Origin: Solibacillus palustris | Lineage (GTDB): Bacteria; Bacillota; Bacilli; Bacillales_A; Planococcaceae | Assembly: GCF_022549215.1 (NCBI RefSeq) | Contig: NZ_JAKZFC010000008.1 | Location: 102,876-166,875, forward strand | Direction of reading: 5' to 3' | DNA: 64,000 nt | Shown: in pieces, positions 20,084 through 30,491 of the stretch | Numbering within the stretch: the stretch's first letter is position 1 | How the letters are laid out: each line of letters begins with the position of its first letter | The notes under the pieces: generated by a model | The model's database searches: none | Told to the model about the DNA's origin: nothing | Seen by the model: only the letters and a program-made list of their open reading frames with translations | Made by a program: the position numbers and the translations under genes

Positions 20084-20117
20084 TTTTTGTGTAAGAATAC
20101 ACAAAAACTTTGTTTTT
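20082..20117 (+). terminator. Hairpin after rplGB
   Basis: A perfect 12-bp stem AGTTTTTGTGTA / TACACAAAAACT (20082-20093 / 20098-20109) with loop AGAA, followed by TTGTTTTTA. It overlaps the stop codon and could reduce read-through into rpsL. Confidence 0.7.
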
Positions 20118-20184
20118 ACCCAAAAAATGAACCACCTGGATGTGTGGTATTGAAACAAGGAAAAAATGAAGGGAGGACAAATCG

Positions 20185-20604
20185 ATGCCTACAATTAACC
20201 AATTATTACGTAAGCCTCGTCAATCTAAAAGCACGAAATCAAAATCTCCAGCATTAAACAAAGGATATAACTCATTTAAAAAATCTTTAACTGACGTTAA
20301 ATCTCCACAAAAACGCGGAGTTTGTACTCGTGTAGGTACAATGACACCACGTAAACCAAACTCAGCTTTACGTAAATACGCTCGTGTACGCTTAACTAAC
20401 CAACTTGAGGTTACTGCGTATATCCCAGGTGAAGGCCACAACTTACAAGAACACAGTGTAGTTCTTATCCGTGGCGGACGCGTAAAAGACTTAGCGGGTG
20501 TTCGTTACCATATCGTACGTGGTGCTCTTGATACAGCTGGTGTAAACGGTCGTTTACAATCACGTTCTAAATACGGAACAAAACGCCCTAAAGAAAAAAA
20601 ATAA
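20185..20604 (+). CDS. rpsL: 30S ribosomal protein S12 with Arg56/Ala104
   Basis: 139 residues. It sits at the decoding centre and controls accuracy. The core [31 protein letters not shown] and [15 protein letters not shown] segments are conserved. Two residues differ from the usual sequence: codon 56 (20350-20352) is CGT, Arg, where Lys is normal (E. coli Lys42), and codon 104 is GCG, Ala, where Pro is normal (E. coli Pro90). Both positions are tied to streptomycin resistance or dependence; Lys101 is retained. GGGAGGA precedes the ATG. It is the first gene of the str block rpsL-rpsG-fusA-tuf. Confidence 0.98.
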   Translation: MPTINQLLRKPRQSKSTKSKSPALNKGYNSFKKSLTDVKSPQKRGVCTRVGTMTPRKPNSALRKYARVRLTNQLEVTAYIPGEGHNLQEHSVVLIRGGRVKDLAGVRYHIVRGALDTAGVNGRLQSRSKYGTKRPKEKK

Positions 20605-20645
20605 TTTAAATTTAAATAGACCACTATTTGAAAGGAGGAAAACAC

Positions 20646-21116
20646 ATGCCTCGTAAAGGTCCTGTTTCCAAACGTGACGTGTTACCAGATCCAATTTATA
20701 ATTCAAAACTAGTAACTCGTTTAATCAACAAAATGATGATTGATGGTAAAAGAGGTACTTCTCAAAAGATTTTATACGGAGCGTTCGAATTAGTTCAAGA
20801 GCGTTCAGGTCAAAATGCTTTAGAAGTATTTGAAGCCGCATTAAACAACGTAATGCCAGTATTAGAAGTACGTGCTCGCCGTGTTGGTGGTTCTAACTAC
20901 CAAGTACCAGTTGAAGTTCGTCCAGAACGTCGTACAACTTTAGGTTTACGTTACCTAGTTAACTATTCTCGTCTTCGTGGTGAAAAAACTATGGAAGAGC
21001 GTTTAGCTAACGAAATCTTAGATGCATCAAACAACACTGGTGCTTCAGTTAAGAAACGTGAAGATATGCACAAAATGGCAGAAGCGAACAAAGCATTCGC
21101 TCACTACCGTTGGTAA
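20646..21116 (+). CDS. rpsG: 30S ribosomal protein S7
   Basis: 156 residues. It nucleates assembly of the 30S head and lines the E site. It starts [20 protein letters not shown]; the beta-hairpin [17 protein letters not shown] (about 80-96) contacts 16S rRNA. I took the ATG at 20646 with AAAGGAGGAAAACAC upstream; an in-frame ATG at 20628 overlaps that site. It is 41 bases after rpsL. A stem lies between it and fusA. Confidence 0.97.
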   Translation: MPRKGPVSKRDVLPDPIYNSKLVTRLINKMMIDGKRGTSQKILYGAFELVQERSGQNALEVFEAALNNVMPVLEVRARRVGGSNYQVPVEVRPERRTTLGLRYLVNYSRLRGEKTMEERLANEILDASNNTGASVKKREDMHKMAEANKAFAHYRW

Positions 21117-21126
21117 TTTAATCTAT

Positions 21127-21156
21127 GCTCTAGCTTGCTAGAGCTTAGGTTTTTTA
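21127..21156 (+). terminator. Attenuator-like hairpin between rpsG and fusA
   Basis: GCTCTAGC / GCTAGAGC (21127-21134 / 21137-21144) followed, after TTA, by GGTTTTTTA. Probably a partial terminator inside the str operon. Confidence 0.5.
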
Positions 21157-21199
21157 CTTACTTTATATAGTTACCCCAATATGGAAGGAGAAATTTCCT

Positions 21200-23278
21200 A
21201 TGAAACGCGAATTCTCTTTAGAGAATACACGTAATATTGGGATCATGGCTCACATTGATGCTGGTAAAACAACAACAACTGAGCGTATCCTTTATTACAC
21301 TGGTAAGATTCATAAAATCGGTGAAACTCACGATGGCGGTTCTCAAATGGACTGGATGGAGCAAGAACAAGAGCGTGGTATCACGATCACTTCTGCTGCA
21401 ACAACAGCTCAATGGGATGGTCACCGTATTAACATCATCGATACTCCTGGACACGTAGACTTCACTGTAGAAGTAGAACGTTCTTTACGTGTTCTTGATG
21501 GTGCTGTAACAGTATTAGATGCTCAATCAGGTGTTGAGCCTCAAACTGAAACAGTATGGCGTCAAGCTACTACGTACGGGGTTCCTCGTATCGTATTCAT
21601 CAACAAAATGGATAAAATGGGTGCAGATTTCTTATATTCTGTAGGAACTTTACACGATCGTTTACAAGCGAACGCACACCCAATCCAATTACCAATCGGT
21701 GCTGAAGACGAGTTCTCAGCTATCATCGACTTAATCGAAATGAACGCTACGTTCTACGGTAACGAAGATGGTACTGCTGTAACTGTTGGTGAGATTCCAG
21801 AATCTCATAAAGCACAAGCTGAAGAGTACCGTGAGAAATTAATCGACGCTGTTGCAAGTGTTGACGAAGATCTTATGGAGAAATACTTAGAAGGCGAAGA
21901 AATTACTAAAGAAGAATTAAAAGCGGCTATCCGTAAAGCTACTATCGCGGTAGAATTCTACCCAGTACTTTGTGGTACAGCATTCAAACACAAAGGTGTT
22001 CGTAAAATGCTAGACGCAGCTGTTGATTACCTTCCAGCTCCAACTGATGTTCCTGACATTAAAGGTACAGACGTTGATGGCGACGAAGAAATCATCCGTC
22101 ACTCTTCTGATGACGAGCCATTCTCAGCTCTTGCATTCAAAGTAATGACTGACCCATTCGTAGGTAAATTAACATTCTTCCGTGTGTATTCAGGTACATT
22201 AGAATCTGGTTCATACGTACAAAACTCTTCTAAAGGTAAACGTGAGCGCGTAGGTCGTATCCTACAAATGCACGCTAACTCTCGTGAAGAGATTTCTAAA
22301 GTATTCGCTGGGGATATCGCAGCAGCAGTAGGTCTTAAAGATACTACTACTGGTGACACTTTATGTGACGAGAAAAACCTTGTTATCTTAGAGTCAATGG
22401 AATTCCCTGAGCCAGTAATTTCTCTTTCTGTAGAACCAAAATCTAAAGCTGACCAAGATAAAATGGGTCAAGCATTAGCTAAACTACAAGAAGAAGATCC
22501 AACTTTCCGTGCTCATACTGACACAGAAACTGGACAAACAATCATCTCTGGTATGGGTGAGTTACACTTAGACATCCTAGTTGACCGTATGAAACGTGAA
22601 TTTAAAGTTGAAGCTAACGTTGGTGCTCCAATGGTATCTTACCGTGAGACATTCCGTGGCTCTGCAAAAGTTCAAGGTAAATTCACTCGTCAATCTGGTG
22701 GTCGCGGTCAATACGGTGACGTAACGATCGAGTTCTCTCCAAACGAAGAGGGTAAAGGCTTTGAATTCGAAAACGCTATCGTTGGTGGTGTAGTACCTCG
22801 TGAATACATCCCTGCAGTAGAAGCGGGTCTTCGTGACTCTCTTGACCGCGGTGTAGTAGCTGGTTACCCACTAATCGACATTAAAGCGAAATTAGTATTC
22901 GGTTCTTACCATGACGTTGACTCGAATGAGATGGCGTTCAAAATTGCTGCATCTATGGCATTAAAAGAAGCTGCGAAACGTTGTGACGCAGTAATTTTAG
23001 AGCCAATGATGAAAGTAGAAGTTGTAATTCCAGAAGAGTACCTTGGTGATATCATGGGTAACATTACTGCTCGTCGCGGACGCGTTGAGGGTATGGAAGC
23101 TCGCGGTAACTCTCAAGTAGTACGTTCTATGGTTCCACTATCTGAAATGTTCGGATATGCTACAACTTTACGTTCTGCAACTCAAGGTCGCGGTGTATTC
23201 TCAATGACATTTGATCATTATGAAGAAGTACCAAAATCAATTGCAGAAGACATCATCAAAAAAAATAAAGGTGAATAA
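21200..23278 (+). CDS. fusA: Elongation factor G
   Basis: 692 residues. The GTPase drives translocation and, with RRF, ribosome recycling. The P-loop [19 protein letters not shown] (about 17-35), switch [10 protein letters not shown] (about 81-88) and NKMDK guanine-specificity motif are intact. Domain IV, whose tip enters the A site, has the [12 protein letters not shown] stretch (about 496-507). AAGGAG precedes the ATG. It is 83 bases after rpsG; tuf follows 133 bases later. Confidence 0.98.
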   Translation: MKREFSLENTRNIGIMAHIDAGKTTTTERILYYTGKIHKIGETHDGGSQMDWMEQEQERGITITSAATTAQWDGHRINIIDTPGHVDFTVEVERSLRVLDGAVTVLDAQSGVEPQTETVWRQATTYGVPRIVFINKMDKMGADFLYSVGTLHDRLQANAHPIQLPIGAEDEFSAIIDLIEMNATFYGNEDGTAVTVGEIPESHKAQAEEYREKLIDAVASVDEDLMEKYLEGEEITKEELKAAIRKATIAVEFYPVLCGTAFKHKGVRKMLDAAVDYLPAPTDVPDIKGTDVDGDEEIIRHSSDDEPFSALAFKVMTDPFVGKLTFFRVYSGTLESGSYVQNSSKGKRERVGRILQMHANSREEISKVFAGDIAAAVGLKDTTTGDTLCDEKNLVILESMEFPEPVISLSVEPKSKADQDKMGQALAKLQEEDPTFRAHTDTETGQTIISGMGELHLDILVDRMKREFKVEANVGAPMVSYRETFRGSAKVQGKFTRQSGGRGQYGDVTIEFSPNEEGKGFEFENAIVGGVVPREYIPAVEAGLRDSLDRGVVAGYPLIDIKAKLVFGSYHDVDSNEMAFKIAASMALKEAAKRCDAVILEPMMKVEVVIPEEYLGDIMGNITARRGRVEGMEARGNSQVVRSMVPLSEMFGYATTLRSATQGRGVFSMTFDHYEEVPKSIAEDIIKKNKGE

Positions 23279-23322
23279 TTGAAATTTCATCTTGTTTAAA
23301 GTATAACTAATTTGTAAACTAT

Positions 23323-23363
23323 GATTGACTGATTATAGATGGGCCCATTTATAATCAGCAATC
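23323..23363 (+). promoter_or_regulatory. Long palindromic hairpin in tuf leader
   Basis: GATTG-a-CTGATTATAGATG / CATTTATAATCAG-CAATC can fold into an 18-bp RNA stem with one bulged A, one G-U pair and a GGCC tetraloop. No T tract follows, so it is not a typical terminator. It lies 49 bases before tuf. Possible roles are mRNA stabilisation, processing or attenuation. Confidence 0.65.
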
Positions 23364-23411
23364 TTAGAATAAATTTAAAAATAAAACATATCTCTGAGGA
23401 GGCAATTTCAA

Positions 23412-24599
23412 ATGGCTAAAGAAAAATTTGACCGTTCAAAAACACATGCTAACGTTGGTACTATCGGACACGTTGACCATGGTAAAACTACTTTAACTGC
23501 TGCTATCGCAACAGTATTATCAAAAGCAATGGGTGGAGAAGCTAAATCTTACGCTGACATCGACAATGCACCAGAAGAAAAAGAGCGTGGTATCACAATC
23601 AACACTTCTCACGTTGAATATGAAACTGCAACTCGTCACTACGCACACGTAGACTGCCCAGGACACGCTGACTATGTTAAAAACATGATCACTGGTGCTG
23701 CACAAATGGACGGCGGTATCTTAGTAGTATCTGCTGCTGACGGCCCAATGCCACAAACTCGTGAGCACATCTTACTTTCTAAACAAGTAGGTGTTCCTTA
23801 CTTAGTAGTATTCATGAACAAATGTGATATGGTTGATGACGAAGAATTATTAGAATTAGTAGAAATGGAAATCCGTGACTTACTATCTGAATATGACTTC
23901 CCAGGCGACGACCTACCAGTAATCAAAGGTTCAGCTCTTAAAGCATTAGAAGGCGAACCAGAATGGGAAGCTAAAATCATCGAATTAATGGACGCTGTTG
24001 ATTCTTACATCCCAACTCCAGAACGTCAAACTGACAAACCATTCATGATGCCAGTAGAGGACGTATTCTCTATCACTGGTCGTGGTACAGTAGCAACTGG
24101 CCGTGTTGAACGTGGTCAAGTTAAAGTTGGTGACGTTGTAGAAGTTATCGGTATCGAAGAAGAAGCTAAAACTACAACTGTAACTGGTGTAGAAATGTTC
24201 CGTAAATTATTAGATTACGCTGAAGCTGGTGACAACATCGGTGCTTTATTACGTGGTATCGCTCGTGAAGATATCCAACGTGGTCAAGTATTAGCTAAAC
24301 CAGGTTCAATCACTCCACACACAAACTTCAAAGCTGAAGTTTATGTATTATCAAAAGAAGAGGGTGGACGTCACACTCCATTCTTCTCTAACTACCGTCC
24401 TCAGTTCTACTTCCGTACAACTGATGTAACTGGTATTTGTATGTTACCAGAAGGCGTAGAAATGGTTATGCCTGGCGATAACATCGAAATGACTGTAGAA
24501 TTAATCGCTCCAATCGCTCTTGAAGAAGGTACTAAGTTCTCTATCCGTGAGGGTGGCCGTACTGTAGGCGCTGGCGTAGTTGCTTCTATCCAAAAATAA
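23412..24599 (+). CDS. tuf: Elongation factor Tu
   Basis: 395 residues. It delivers aminoacyl-tRNA to the A site as a GTP complex. The P-loop [13 protein letters not shown] (about 18-30), [10 protein letters not shown] (about 81-90) with the catalytic His, and NKCDM (near 136) are present. Kirromycin- and pulvomycin-type positions look ordinary. Codon choice is strongly biased, as expected for a very highly expressed gene. AGGAGG precedes the ATG. A strong terminator follows, after which the non-ribosomal block begins. Confidence 0.98.
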   Translation: MAKEKFDRSKTHANVGTIGHVDHGKTTLTAAIATVLSKAMGGEAKSYADIDNAPEEKERGITINTSHVEYETATRHYAHVDCPGHADYVKNMITGAAQMDGGILVVSAADGPMPQTREHILLSKQVGVPYLVVFMNKCDMVDDEELLELVEMEIRDLLSEYDFPGDDLPVIKGSALKALEGEPEWEAKIIELMDAVDSYIPTPERQTDKPFMMPVEDVFSITGRGTVATGRVERGQVKVGDVVEVIGIEEEAKTTTVTGVEMFRKLLDYAEAGDNIGALLRGIAREDIQRGQVLAKPGSITPHTNFKAEVYVLSKEEGGRHTPFFSNYRPQFYFRTTDVTGICMLPEGVEMVMPGDNIEMTVELIAPIALEEGTKFSIREGGRTVGAGVVASIQK

Positions 24600-24622
24600 T
24601 TTTAGCTTATAGCTAATTTTCT

Positions 24623-24659
24623 AAAACACCTCGTAGGGACGCTTGCGAGGTGTTTTTTT
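24623..24659 (+). terminator. tuf terminator
   Basis: AAAACACCTCG / CGAGGTGTTTT (24623-24633 / 24646-24656) with a 12-base loop and a seven-T tail. Confidence 0.9.
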
Positions 24660-24706
24660 GTATACAATATAGTTAAAGTGCATAATGTTTATTCAAAATA
24701 TGTATT

Positions 24707-24735
24707 TTATTTATAGTATCTCCTTCAAGTATAAT
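24707..24735 (+). promoter_or_regulatory. Candidate promoter of malate synthase
   Basis: TTATTT (24707-24712), 17-base spacer, TATAAT (24730-24735); the -35 is poor. It lies 45 bases before the gene. Confidence 0.35.
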
Positions 24736-24780
24736 TTTCCTTAAGAACAGGGGATTCAATTACTTAAAGGGGGATTTTTT

Positions 24781-26949
24781 ATGACGAATTATGTACAGGT
24801 AGGAAATTTACAAGTTGCTGAGCAATTAGCAGATTTTATTAATAATCGTGTATTACCTGAAAGCGGTGTAGAACAGGAAAGCTTTTGGGCAGGCTTTGAT
24901 CAATTAATTCATGAATTAGCACCAGAAAATAAAGCGCTATTAGCTCGTCGTGAGGAGTTACAAACGCAAATTAATGAGTGGCATAAAGAAAACTTAAACT
25001 TTGATCAGTATAAAGCTTTTTTACAAGAAATCGGCTACTTAGAACCAAAAGTAGAGGATTATAAAGTTGAAACAGAAAATGTAGATGATGAGATTGCGCT
25101 ACAAGCAGGCCCTCAGCTAGTAGTACCTGTAAATAATGCACGCTATGCAATTAATGCAGCAAATGCACGCTGGGGTAGTTTGTATGATGCGCTATATGGT
25201 ACAGATGTTATTAGTGACGAAGACGGAGCTGCAGCAGGTAAAGGCTACAATCCGACGCGTGGAAATAAAGTAATTGCCTATGCAAAGGATTTTTTAAATA
25301 AGGCGGCTGCGTTACAGCAAGGTTCGCATGCAGATGTAACAAGTTACGTAATTGTCGATGGTGCGCTTGAAGTGACATTAGCAGATGGGACAAAAACTAC
25401 TTTAGCTCAAGGTGAAAAGTTAGTTGGTTATCAAGGGAATGCTAGTGCACCAACAGCGGTTTTACTAGTAAATAATGATCTACACATTGAAATCCAAATC
25501 GACCGTACGCATCCAATTGGTAAAGAAGATACGGCAGGCGTGAAGGATGTTTATTTAGAATCAGCAGTGACGACAATTATGGACTGCGAGGATTCTGTGG
25601 CGGCAGTAGATGCAGAAGACAAGGTTGAGGTGTATTCTAATTGGTTAGGTCTGATGAAGGGCGACCTTTCAGCAACGTTTGAAAAAGGTTCGAAAACAAT
25701 GACACGTACATTGAATCCAAACCGTGTATACACAGGGGTTAACGGAGAGGCTGTAACATTAAATGGTCGTTCGTTAATGTTTGTTCGTAATGTGGGGCAT
25801 TTAATGACAAACCCAGCTATTTTAGATAACGACGGTAATGAAGTTCCTGAAGGCATTATGGACGGAGTTATTACGAGTTTAATTGCGAAGCATGAAGTGT
25901 TAGGTAGTGGTCAGCACAAAAATTCTCAAAAAGGTTCAGTGTACATTGTAAAACCAAAAATGCATGGTCCTACAGAAGTAGCGTTTGCCAATAAGTTATT
26001 TGCAAAAGTGGAAGATTTAATTGGCTTAGAGCGCTTTACATTAAAAATTGGGGTTATGGATGAAGAGCGTCGTACATCATTAAACTTGAAAGCATGTATT
26101 AAAGAAGTGAAAAATCGTGTTGTTTTCATTAACACAGGCTTCTTAGATCGTACGGGTGACGAAATTCATACATCAATGGAAGCTGGCGCAATGATTCGTA
26201 AAGGGGAAATGAAAGTATCGCCTTGGTTAACTTCATATGAAAAATCAAATGTAATTGTTGGCCTAAATGCAGGGTTACAAGGTCGCGCGCAAATTGGTAA
26301 AGGAATGTGGGCAATGCCGGATTTAATGGCTGAAATGATTAAGCAAAAGATTGGTCATCCGCAAGCAGGTGCGAATACAGCATGGGTTCCATCACCAACG
26401 GCAGCGACTTTACACGCAACGCATTACCATGAAGTAAATGTAAAAGATGTGCAAAAGGGGATTGCAACGTCTGAAGATTTACAGGATGCTATTTTACAAA
26501 TTCCAGTTGCGCCATCTACAGATTGGTCGCCAGAGGAAATTCAACAAGAGTTGGATAACAACGCACAAGGGATTTTAGGTTATGTAGTGCGCTGGGTTGA
26601 GCATGGGGTTGGTTGTTCGAAAGTGCCAGATATTAATAATATCGGCTTAATGGAAGACCGTGCAACACTGCGTATTTCTAGTCAGCATGTGGCGAACTGG
26701 TTACATCACGGTATTTGCACAACAGCGCAAGTGGAAGAAACGCTAAAGCGTATGGCAAAAGTAGTAGATGAACAAAATGCAGATGATGCGGCATATTCAC
26801 CAATGTCGGCTAACTACGAGGAGTCAGTAGCGTTCCAAGCTGCGAGCGATTTAGTGTTTAAAGGATATGATCAGCCAAGTGGTTATACAGAGCCGATTTT
26901 ACACAAAAAACGTATTGAAGCGAAAGCACAACAAAAAGTAAACGCTTAA
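24781..26949 (+). CDS. glcB: Malate synthase G
   Basis: 722 residues, the normal length for the monomeric G-type enzyme. It condenses glyoxylate with acetyl-CoA to give malate. Visible signatures: a [13 protein letters not shown] acidic segment (about 263-275), LNPNRVYTG, the [12 protein letters not shown] strand with the catalytic Arg, [15 protein letters not shown] (Mg-binding Glu), [20 protein letters not shown] (Mg-binding Asp) and the late catalytic-base region [20 protein letters not shown]. It replaces the short gene usually found between tuf and rpsJ. No isocitrate lyase is in the window, so the glyoxylate source is unknown. Confidence 0.95.
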   Translation: MTNYVQVGNLQVAEQLADFINNRVLPESGVEQESFWAGFDQLIHELAPENKALLARREELQTQINEWHKENLNFDQYKAFLQEIGYLEPKVEDYKVETENVDDEIALQAGPQLVVPVNNARYAINAANARWGSLYDALYGTDVISDEDGAAAGKGYNPTRGNKVIAYAKDFLNKAAALQQGSHADVTSYVIVDGALEVTLADGTKTTLAQGEKLVGYQGNASAPTAVLLVNNDLHIEIQIDRTHPIGKEDTAGVKDVYLESAVTTIMDCEDSVAAVDAEDKVEVYSNWLGLMKGDLSATFEKGSKTMTRTLNPNRVYTGVNGEAVTLNGRSLMFVRNVGHLMTNPAILDNDGNEVPEGIMDGVITSLIAKHEVLGSGQHKNSQKGSVYIVKPKMHGPTEVAFANKLFAKVEDLIGLERFTLKIGVMDEERRTSLNLKACIKEVKNRVVFINTGFLDRTGDEIHTSMEAGAMIRKGEMKVSPWLTSYEKSNVIVGLNAGLQGRAQIGKGMWAMPDLMAEMIKQKIGHPQAGANTAWVPSPTAATLHATHYHEVNVKDVQKGIATSEDLQDAILQIPVAPSTDWSPEEIQQELDNNAQGILGYVVRWVEHGVGCSKVPDINNIGLMEDRATLRISSQHVANWLHHGICTTAQVEETLKRMAKVVDEQNADDAAYSPMSANYEESVAFQAASDLVFKGYDQPSGYTEPILHKKRIEAKAQQKVNA

Positions 26950-26956
26950 AATATAT

Positions 26957-26990
26957 GCCTAGTCTTTGTGAAAGTGGACTAGGCGTTTTT
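26957..26990 (+). terminator. Terminator of malate synthase, facing LysR gene
   Basis: GCCTAGTC / GACTAGGC (26957-26964 / 26977-26984) then GTTTTT... for the + strand. It also lies right at the 3' end of the convergent LysR gene. Confidence 0.8.
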
Positions 26991-27878
26991 CTATTGTAAA
27001 ACAAACTCATGAGCAAGCTGAATGAATTCGCGCACCGAGTAAGGTAAGTATTTATTTTTCTTCCATGTAATACCCAGTTCCAAATGAATGGCATCTTCTT
27101 GAAATGGAATGCGCTTAATCGATTTATAGGAAATCTTTTCAGCAATTTTTTGTGGTAAGAGCGCAATGCCGAGACGTGCTTGTACCATTTCAATGAATAA
27201 ATCCTTTTGCGTTGTTTCACAGGCAATGTTCGGGTAAAACCCATATTTTGAGCATTCTTCAATAATACGATCAAATAGAATAAAATCTTTACGATAAATA
27301 ATAAATGCTTCGTTTGTTAAATCGCTCATTGTAATTGCTTGCTGTTGCGCGAGTGGGTGGCTTTCATGAACGATAAGCTGCAACGGATCTTTTAAAAAGC
27401 GAATTGTTTCTAAGTTTTCGTTTGTGGATGTGACACTGCAAACCAGACCAATATCAAGTTCCCCTGTTTCGATTTCCTCACGAATCCGCTTTGTACCAAC
27501 TTCGGTCAATAATATTACGATATAGGGATTTTGTTCTTTATAAACACTAATAAGCCGTGAGAAAAATTCCGCTCCGACAATCGGAGGAATGCCAATCCGA
27601 ATTTGTCCCTTTTTTAACTGCATGAGATCCGTTAATTCAGAGCGCAGATTTTGAAATGATTCGAGCACTTGCATCGAATTGATGAGCACAGCTTGCCCGG
27701 CGTCAGTTAGCTCGAGTTGCCTCGATGAGCGATAAAATAATGGTACGCCAAGCTCGGCTTCAAAGTTTTGAATGGCTTTACTGATGGATGGCTGCGAAAC
27801 ATGTAAAGTGGTAGCCGCTTTTGTGAAGCTTAGCTGTTTGGCGACCTCTACAAAATATTCAATTTGGCGAATATCCAT
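26991..27878 (-). CDS. LysR-family transcriptional regulator
   Basis: 295 residues. An N-terminal winged helix-turn-helix (MDIRQIEYFVEVAKQLSFTK..., recognition helix around SQPSISKAIQNFEAELGV, about 30-47) and a periplasmic-binding-protein-like effector domain (about 90-295). It resembles the CidR/YwbI group, but that is a weak judgement. The ATG at 27878 has GAGGTG upstream; a GTG at 27887 overlaps that site. It converges on malate synthase and diverges from the response-regulator gene with about 100 bases between, so the classic divergent target could be that two-component gene. Its effector is unknown. Confidence 0.88.
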   Translation of the reverse strand: MDIRQIEYFVEVAKQLSFTKAATTLHVSQPSISKAIQNFEAELGVPLFYRSSRQLELTDAGQAVLINSMQVLESFQNLRSELTDLMQLKKGQIRIGIPPIVGAEFFSRLISVYKEQNPYIVILLTEVGTKRIREEIETGELDIGLVCSVTSTNENLETIRFLKDPLQLIVHESHPLAQQQAITMSDLTNEAFIIYRKDFILFDRIIEECSKYGFYPNIACETTQKDLFIEMVQARLGIALLPQKIAEKISYKSIKRIPFQEDAIHLELGITWKKNKYLPYSVREFIQLAHEFVLQ

Positions 27879-27982
27879 TTTTTTCACCTCGGGTTGCAGT
27901 AATTGACTCGATTATAGCAAAGTTTATACAACTTGGAATATAGTGTATTTTGTATAATAGGAAGTAAGGAGTGTGATTGTAA

Positions 27983-28663
27983 ATGAAAGTATTATTAATT
28001 GAAGATGATATGTCGATTTTTTCACTAATTGCCGAGCGTTTTCGTCAATGGAATATTGATGTTGTCGGACCGGATAATTTTCATCAAGTGATGGCAACGT
28101 TTGTAGAAGAAAAACCACAGCTAGTGTTAATTGATATTCAATTACCAGCATTTGACGGATTTCACTGGTGTCGAGAAATTCGAACAAACTCGAATGTACC
28201 CATTTTATTTTTATCGTCACGTGATCATCCGATGGACATGGTGATGGCAATGCAAATGGGGGCCGATGATTTTGTGCAAAAGCCATTTCATATGGAGGTG
28301 CTGATTGCAAAGGTACAGGCATTATTGCGTCGTACATACGATTATCAAGAGACATCGCAAAGTGAGAGTGAGCATTGGTGCGGGACAGAAATTAATTATG
28401 ACCGAGCACTTGTCCAATTTCAAAATAAGCAAGTCGAGCTAACGAAAAATGAGTTGTTTATTTTAAAGGTTTTAGTGAAGGCAAAAGGGCAAATTGTCTC
28501 GCGGGATGACTTAATGCGTAAGCTATGGGACGATGAGCGTTTTGTAAATGACAATACGCTAACCGTCAATGTTAATCGCTTGCGCCAACGCTTAGAGGAA
28601 ATTGGCTTATTCGATGTTATTGTTACAAAAAAGGGGCTTGGTTATATGGCGGTGAGTGAATGA
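27983..28663 (+). CDS. BceR-like response regulator (OmpR family)
   Basis: 226 residues. The receiver domain (about 1-118) has the acidic pair in IEDDM (Asp8/Asp9), phosphoacceptor Asp51 (LVLIDIQLP) and the switch Lys in FVQKPF near 100. The DNA-binding winged helix is about 130-226. It overlaps the kinase gene by four bases (ATGA). With the kinase, ATPase and large permease that follow, it forms a Bce-type module that senses and removes cell-wall-active peptides such as bacitracin. The specific peptide cannot be predicted. Confidence 0.9.
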   Translation: MKVLLIEDDMSIFSLIAERFRQWNIDVVGPDNFHQVMATFVEEKPQLVLIDIQLPAFDGFHWCREIRTNSNVPILFLSSRDHPMDMVMAMQMGADDFVQKPFHMEVLIAKVQALLRRTYDYQETSQSESEHWCGTEINYDRALVQFQNKQVELTKNELFILKVLVKAKGQIVSRDDLMRKLWDDERFVNDNTLTVNVNRLRQRLEEIGLFDVIVTKKGLGYMAVSE

Positions 28664-29631
28664 TTCGCTTATTTTTTAAGCAGCACCTTTTGTGGCTTGT
28701 ATTTTTAGTGATGCTACAAACTGTAATCAATTTAATTTTATATGTAGATAAGGGCTTTCAAGGGGTATCCTTTTTTTATATAAACCTTGTTTGGCTGGTG
28801 CTAATAGCAATGTTTTTATTGTGGCGTTATTTAATAGAGGTGCGAACGATGAGAGGCTATGCAGTAGAAGGGGAAAGCTATGCTGAAGCAGTTAAGCTAG
28901 ATTATGAGGAACGGCTTACACGTAACAAGGTAGAGCTGCAGGAGCAAAGACTGCTGCTATTAGAGCGTCAGGATGAGCTATTGGCATGGGTACATGAAAT
29001 GAAATCACCAATGACTGCGATGCAGCTACTTGTTGAACGCATGGAGGATATGGAGGTAAAAGAGCGCTTTGAAACAGAGTGGCTACGACTCTATTTATTA
29101 TTAGATCAGCAGCTCCATGCAACACGTCTGTTAACAATTGAGCAGGATAATCGAATTGAACGAGTGGCATTAAAAGCTGTACTTGTGGAGGAAATAAAGG
29201 AGCTTCGTAGCTGGTGCTTTGAGAAGCAAATTGCGATTGAGTTAGAGGATGTGGAACTTGAGGTGCTAACAGACCGTAAATGGCTCGCCTTTATTGTACG
29301 CCAAATGTTTTCGAATGCTGTGAAGTATAGTCATATAGGCGGTGAAGTTCAATTATCAACCGTTTCTAATAATGGACAGCTTGCCTTATTGATTCAAGAT
29401 AATGGTGTAGGTATTAAGCAAGAAGATTTGCCACGCGTGTTTCGTAAATCGTATACAGGAACAATTGGTCGTGAAACAAGTGCAGCAACGGGCATGGGCT
29501 TGTATTTAGCTAAACAGGCAGCCGATTCGCTTCGGCTTAAGATAGTCATTGAATCCACTGAATCTATCGGAACAACAGTAAAAATTCTATTTCCAAAAGA
29601 CAATATGTATAACGAAACGCTTCTTACGTGA
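28660..29631 (+). CDS. BceS-like intramembrane-sensing histidine kinase
   Basis: 323 residues. Two N-terminal membrane helices (about 9-28 and 36-56) are joined by a very short external loop with no sensor domain, the hallmark of intramembrane-sensing kinases. Such kinases respond to flux through a partner BceAB transporter. The dimerisation domain has His112 in WVHEMKSPM, and the ATPase part has the N box (MFSNAVKYS), IQDNGVGI and GMGLYLAK motifs. The stop TGA lies within the candidate operator of the next operon. Confidence 0.9.
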   Translation: MIRLFFKQHLLWLVFLVMLQTVINLILYVDKGFQGVSFFYINLVWLVLIAMFLLWRYLIEVRTMRGYAVEGESYAEAVKLDYEERLTRNKVELQEQRLLLLERQDELLAWVHEMKSPMTAMQLLVERMEDMEVKERFETEWLRLYLLLDQQLHATRLLTIEQDNRIERVALKAVLVEEIKELRSWCFEKQIAIELEDVELEVLTDRKWLAFIVRQMFSNAVKYSHIGGEVQLSTVSNNGQLALLIQDNGVGIKQEDLPRVFRKSYTGTIGRETSAATGMGLYLAKQAADSLRLKIVIESTESIGTTVKILFPKDNMYNETLLT

Positions 29632-29643
29632 CAACTTCGTCAC
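29628..29643 (+). promoter_or_regulatory. Candidate BceR-type operator
   Basis: GTGACAACTTCGTCAC contains TGACA-N4-CGTCA, close to the TNACA-N4-TGTNA inverted repeat described for BceR-like regulators. It overlaps the kinase stop codon. A TACAAT (29696-29701) lies about 53 bases downstream without a good -35, as expected for an activated promoter driving the transporter genes. Confidence 0.55.
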
Positions 29644-29729
29644 TTAGGAGGTGTTTTTGTCATGTAAATCAAACGATTTCATGATGAGATGCGGGTACAA
29701 TAGAAAATAAGAAAAGAGGCTGATGAAAA

Positions 29730-30491
29730 ATGAGTATTTTAATCGCACGTAAAGTTCGAAAAACATATGGAAAACGAACTTTAGCACAAGAGGTGTTAAA
29801 GGGCATTGATTTAGAAGTAGAAAAAGGTGAATTTGTTGGCATTATGGGGCCTTCTGGTTCGGGGAAAACGACTTTGCTTAACGTTTTATGCTCGATTGAT
29901 CAAGTGACAGATGGACTTGTTGAAATTAATGGCCAAAAATTGCAGGGCATGAAAGAACGTGCGCTAGCGAAGTTTCGTCGTGATGAACTAGGCTTTATTT
30001 TTCAGGATTATAATTTGTTAGATACATTAACGGTGAAGGAAAATATTCTATTACCATTATCATTAAGCTCGATCCCAAAGGCAGCAGCGGAGCATCGCTT
30101 ACTGGAGCTGGTGAAAATTTTAGGGATTGAGGAAATTTTAGCGAAATACCCAAATGAAATTTCAGGCGGACAAAAGCAACGTACGTCAGCGGCACGTGCA
30201 TTAATTTCGAATCCATCGCTTGTTTTTGCAGATGAGCCAACAGGAGCCCTTGATTCAAAGTCGGCTACTGCAATGTTAGGTAATCTTTCGAAAATTAATG
30301 AGACAAAGCAGGCAACGATTATGATGGTAACGCATGATGCAGTGGCAGCGAGCTTTTGTTCACGTGTGCTATTTTTAAAGGATGGTAATATTTATACGGA
30401 ATTGTACAAAGGTGACAAATCTCGCACAGAGTTTTTCCAACAAATTTTAAGTACGCAAAGTGTTCTAGGCGGTGAGCAAGATGAAGCTTAG
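29730..30491 (+). CDS. BceA-like ABC transporter ATPase
   Basis: 253 residues, MacB/LolD-type ATPase. Walker [10 protein letters not shown] (about 39-47), Q-loop IFQDYNLLD, signature [15 protein letters not shown] (about 145-159), Walker [13 protein letters not shown] (about 166-177) and the H-loop VTHDA. It pairs with the FtsX-type permease whose start overlaps its 3' end. In BceAB systems this ATPase powers release of peptide antibiotics from lipid II-cycle intermediates and drives signalling to the kinase. Confidence 0.93.
   Translation: MSILIARKVRKTYGKRTLAQEVLKGIDLEVEKGEFVGIMGPSGSGKTTLLNVLCSIDQVTDGLVEINGQKLQGMKERALAKFRRDELGFIFQDYNLLDTLTVKENILLPLSLSSIPKAAAEHRLLELVKILGIEEILAKYPNEISGGQKQRTSAARALISNPSLVFADEPTGALDSKSATAMLGNLSKINETKQATIMMVTHDAVAASFCSRVLFLKDGNIYTELYKGDKSRTEFFQQILSTQSVLGGEQDEA

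Noticed and set aside
27888..27982. Promoter in the LysR-response regulator gap
   Set aside because: TATAAT at 27953 has only TTGGAA 14 bases away; too weak to list as a feature.
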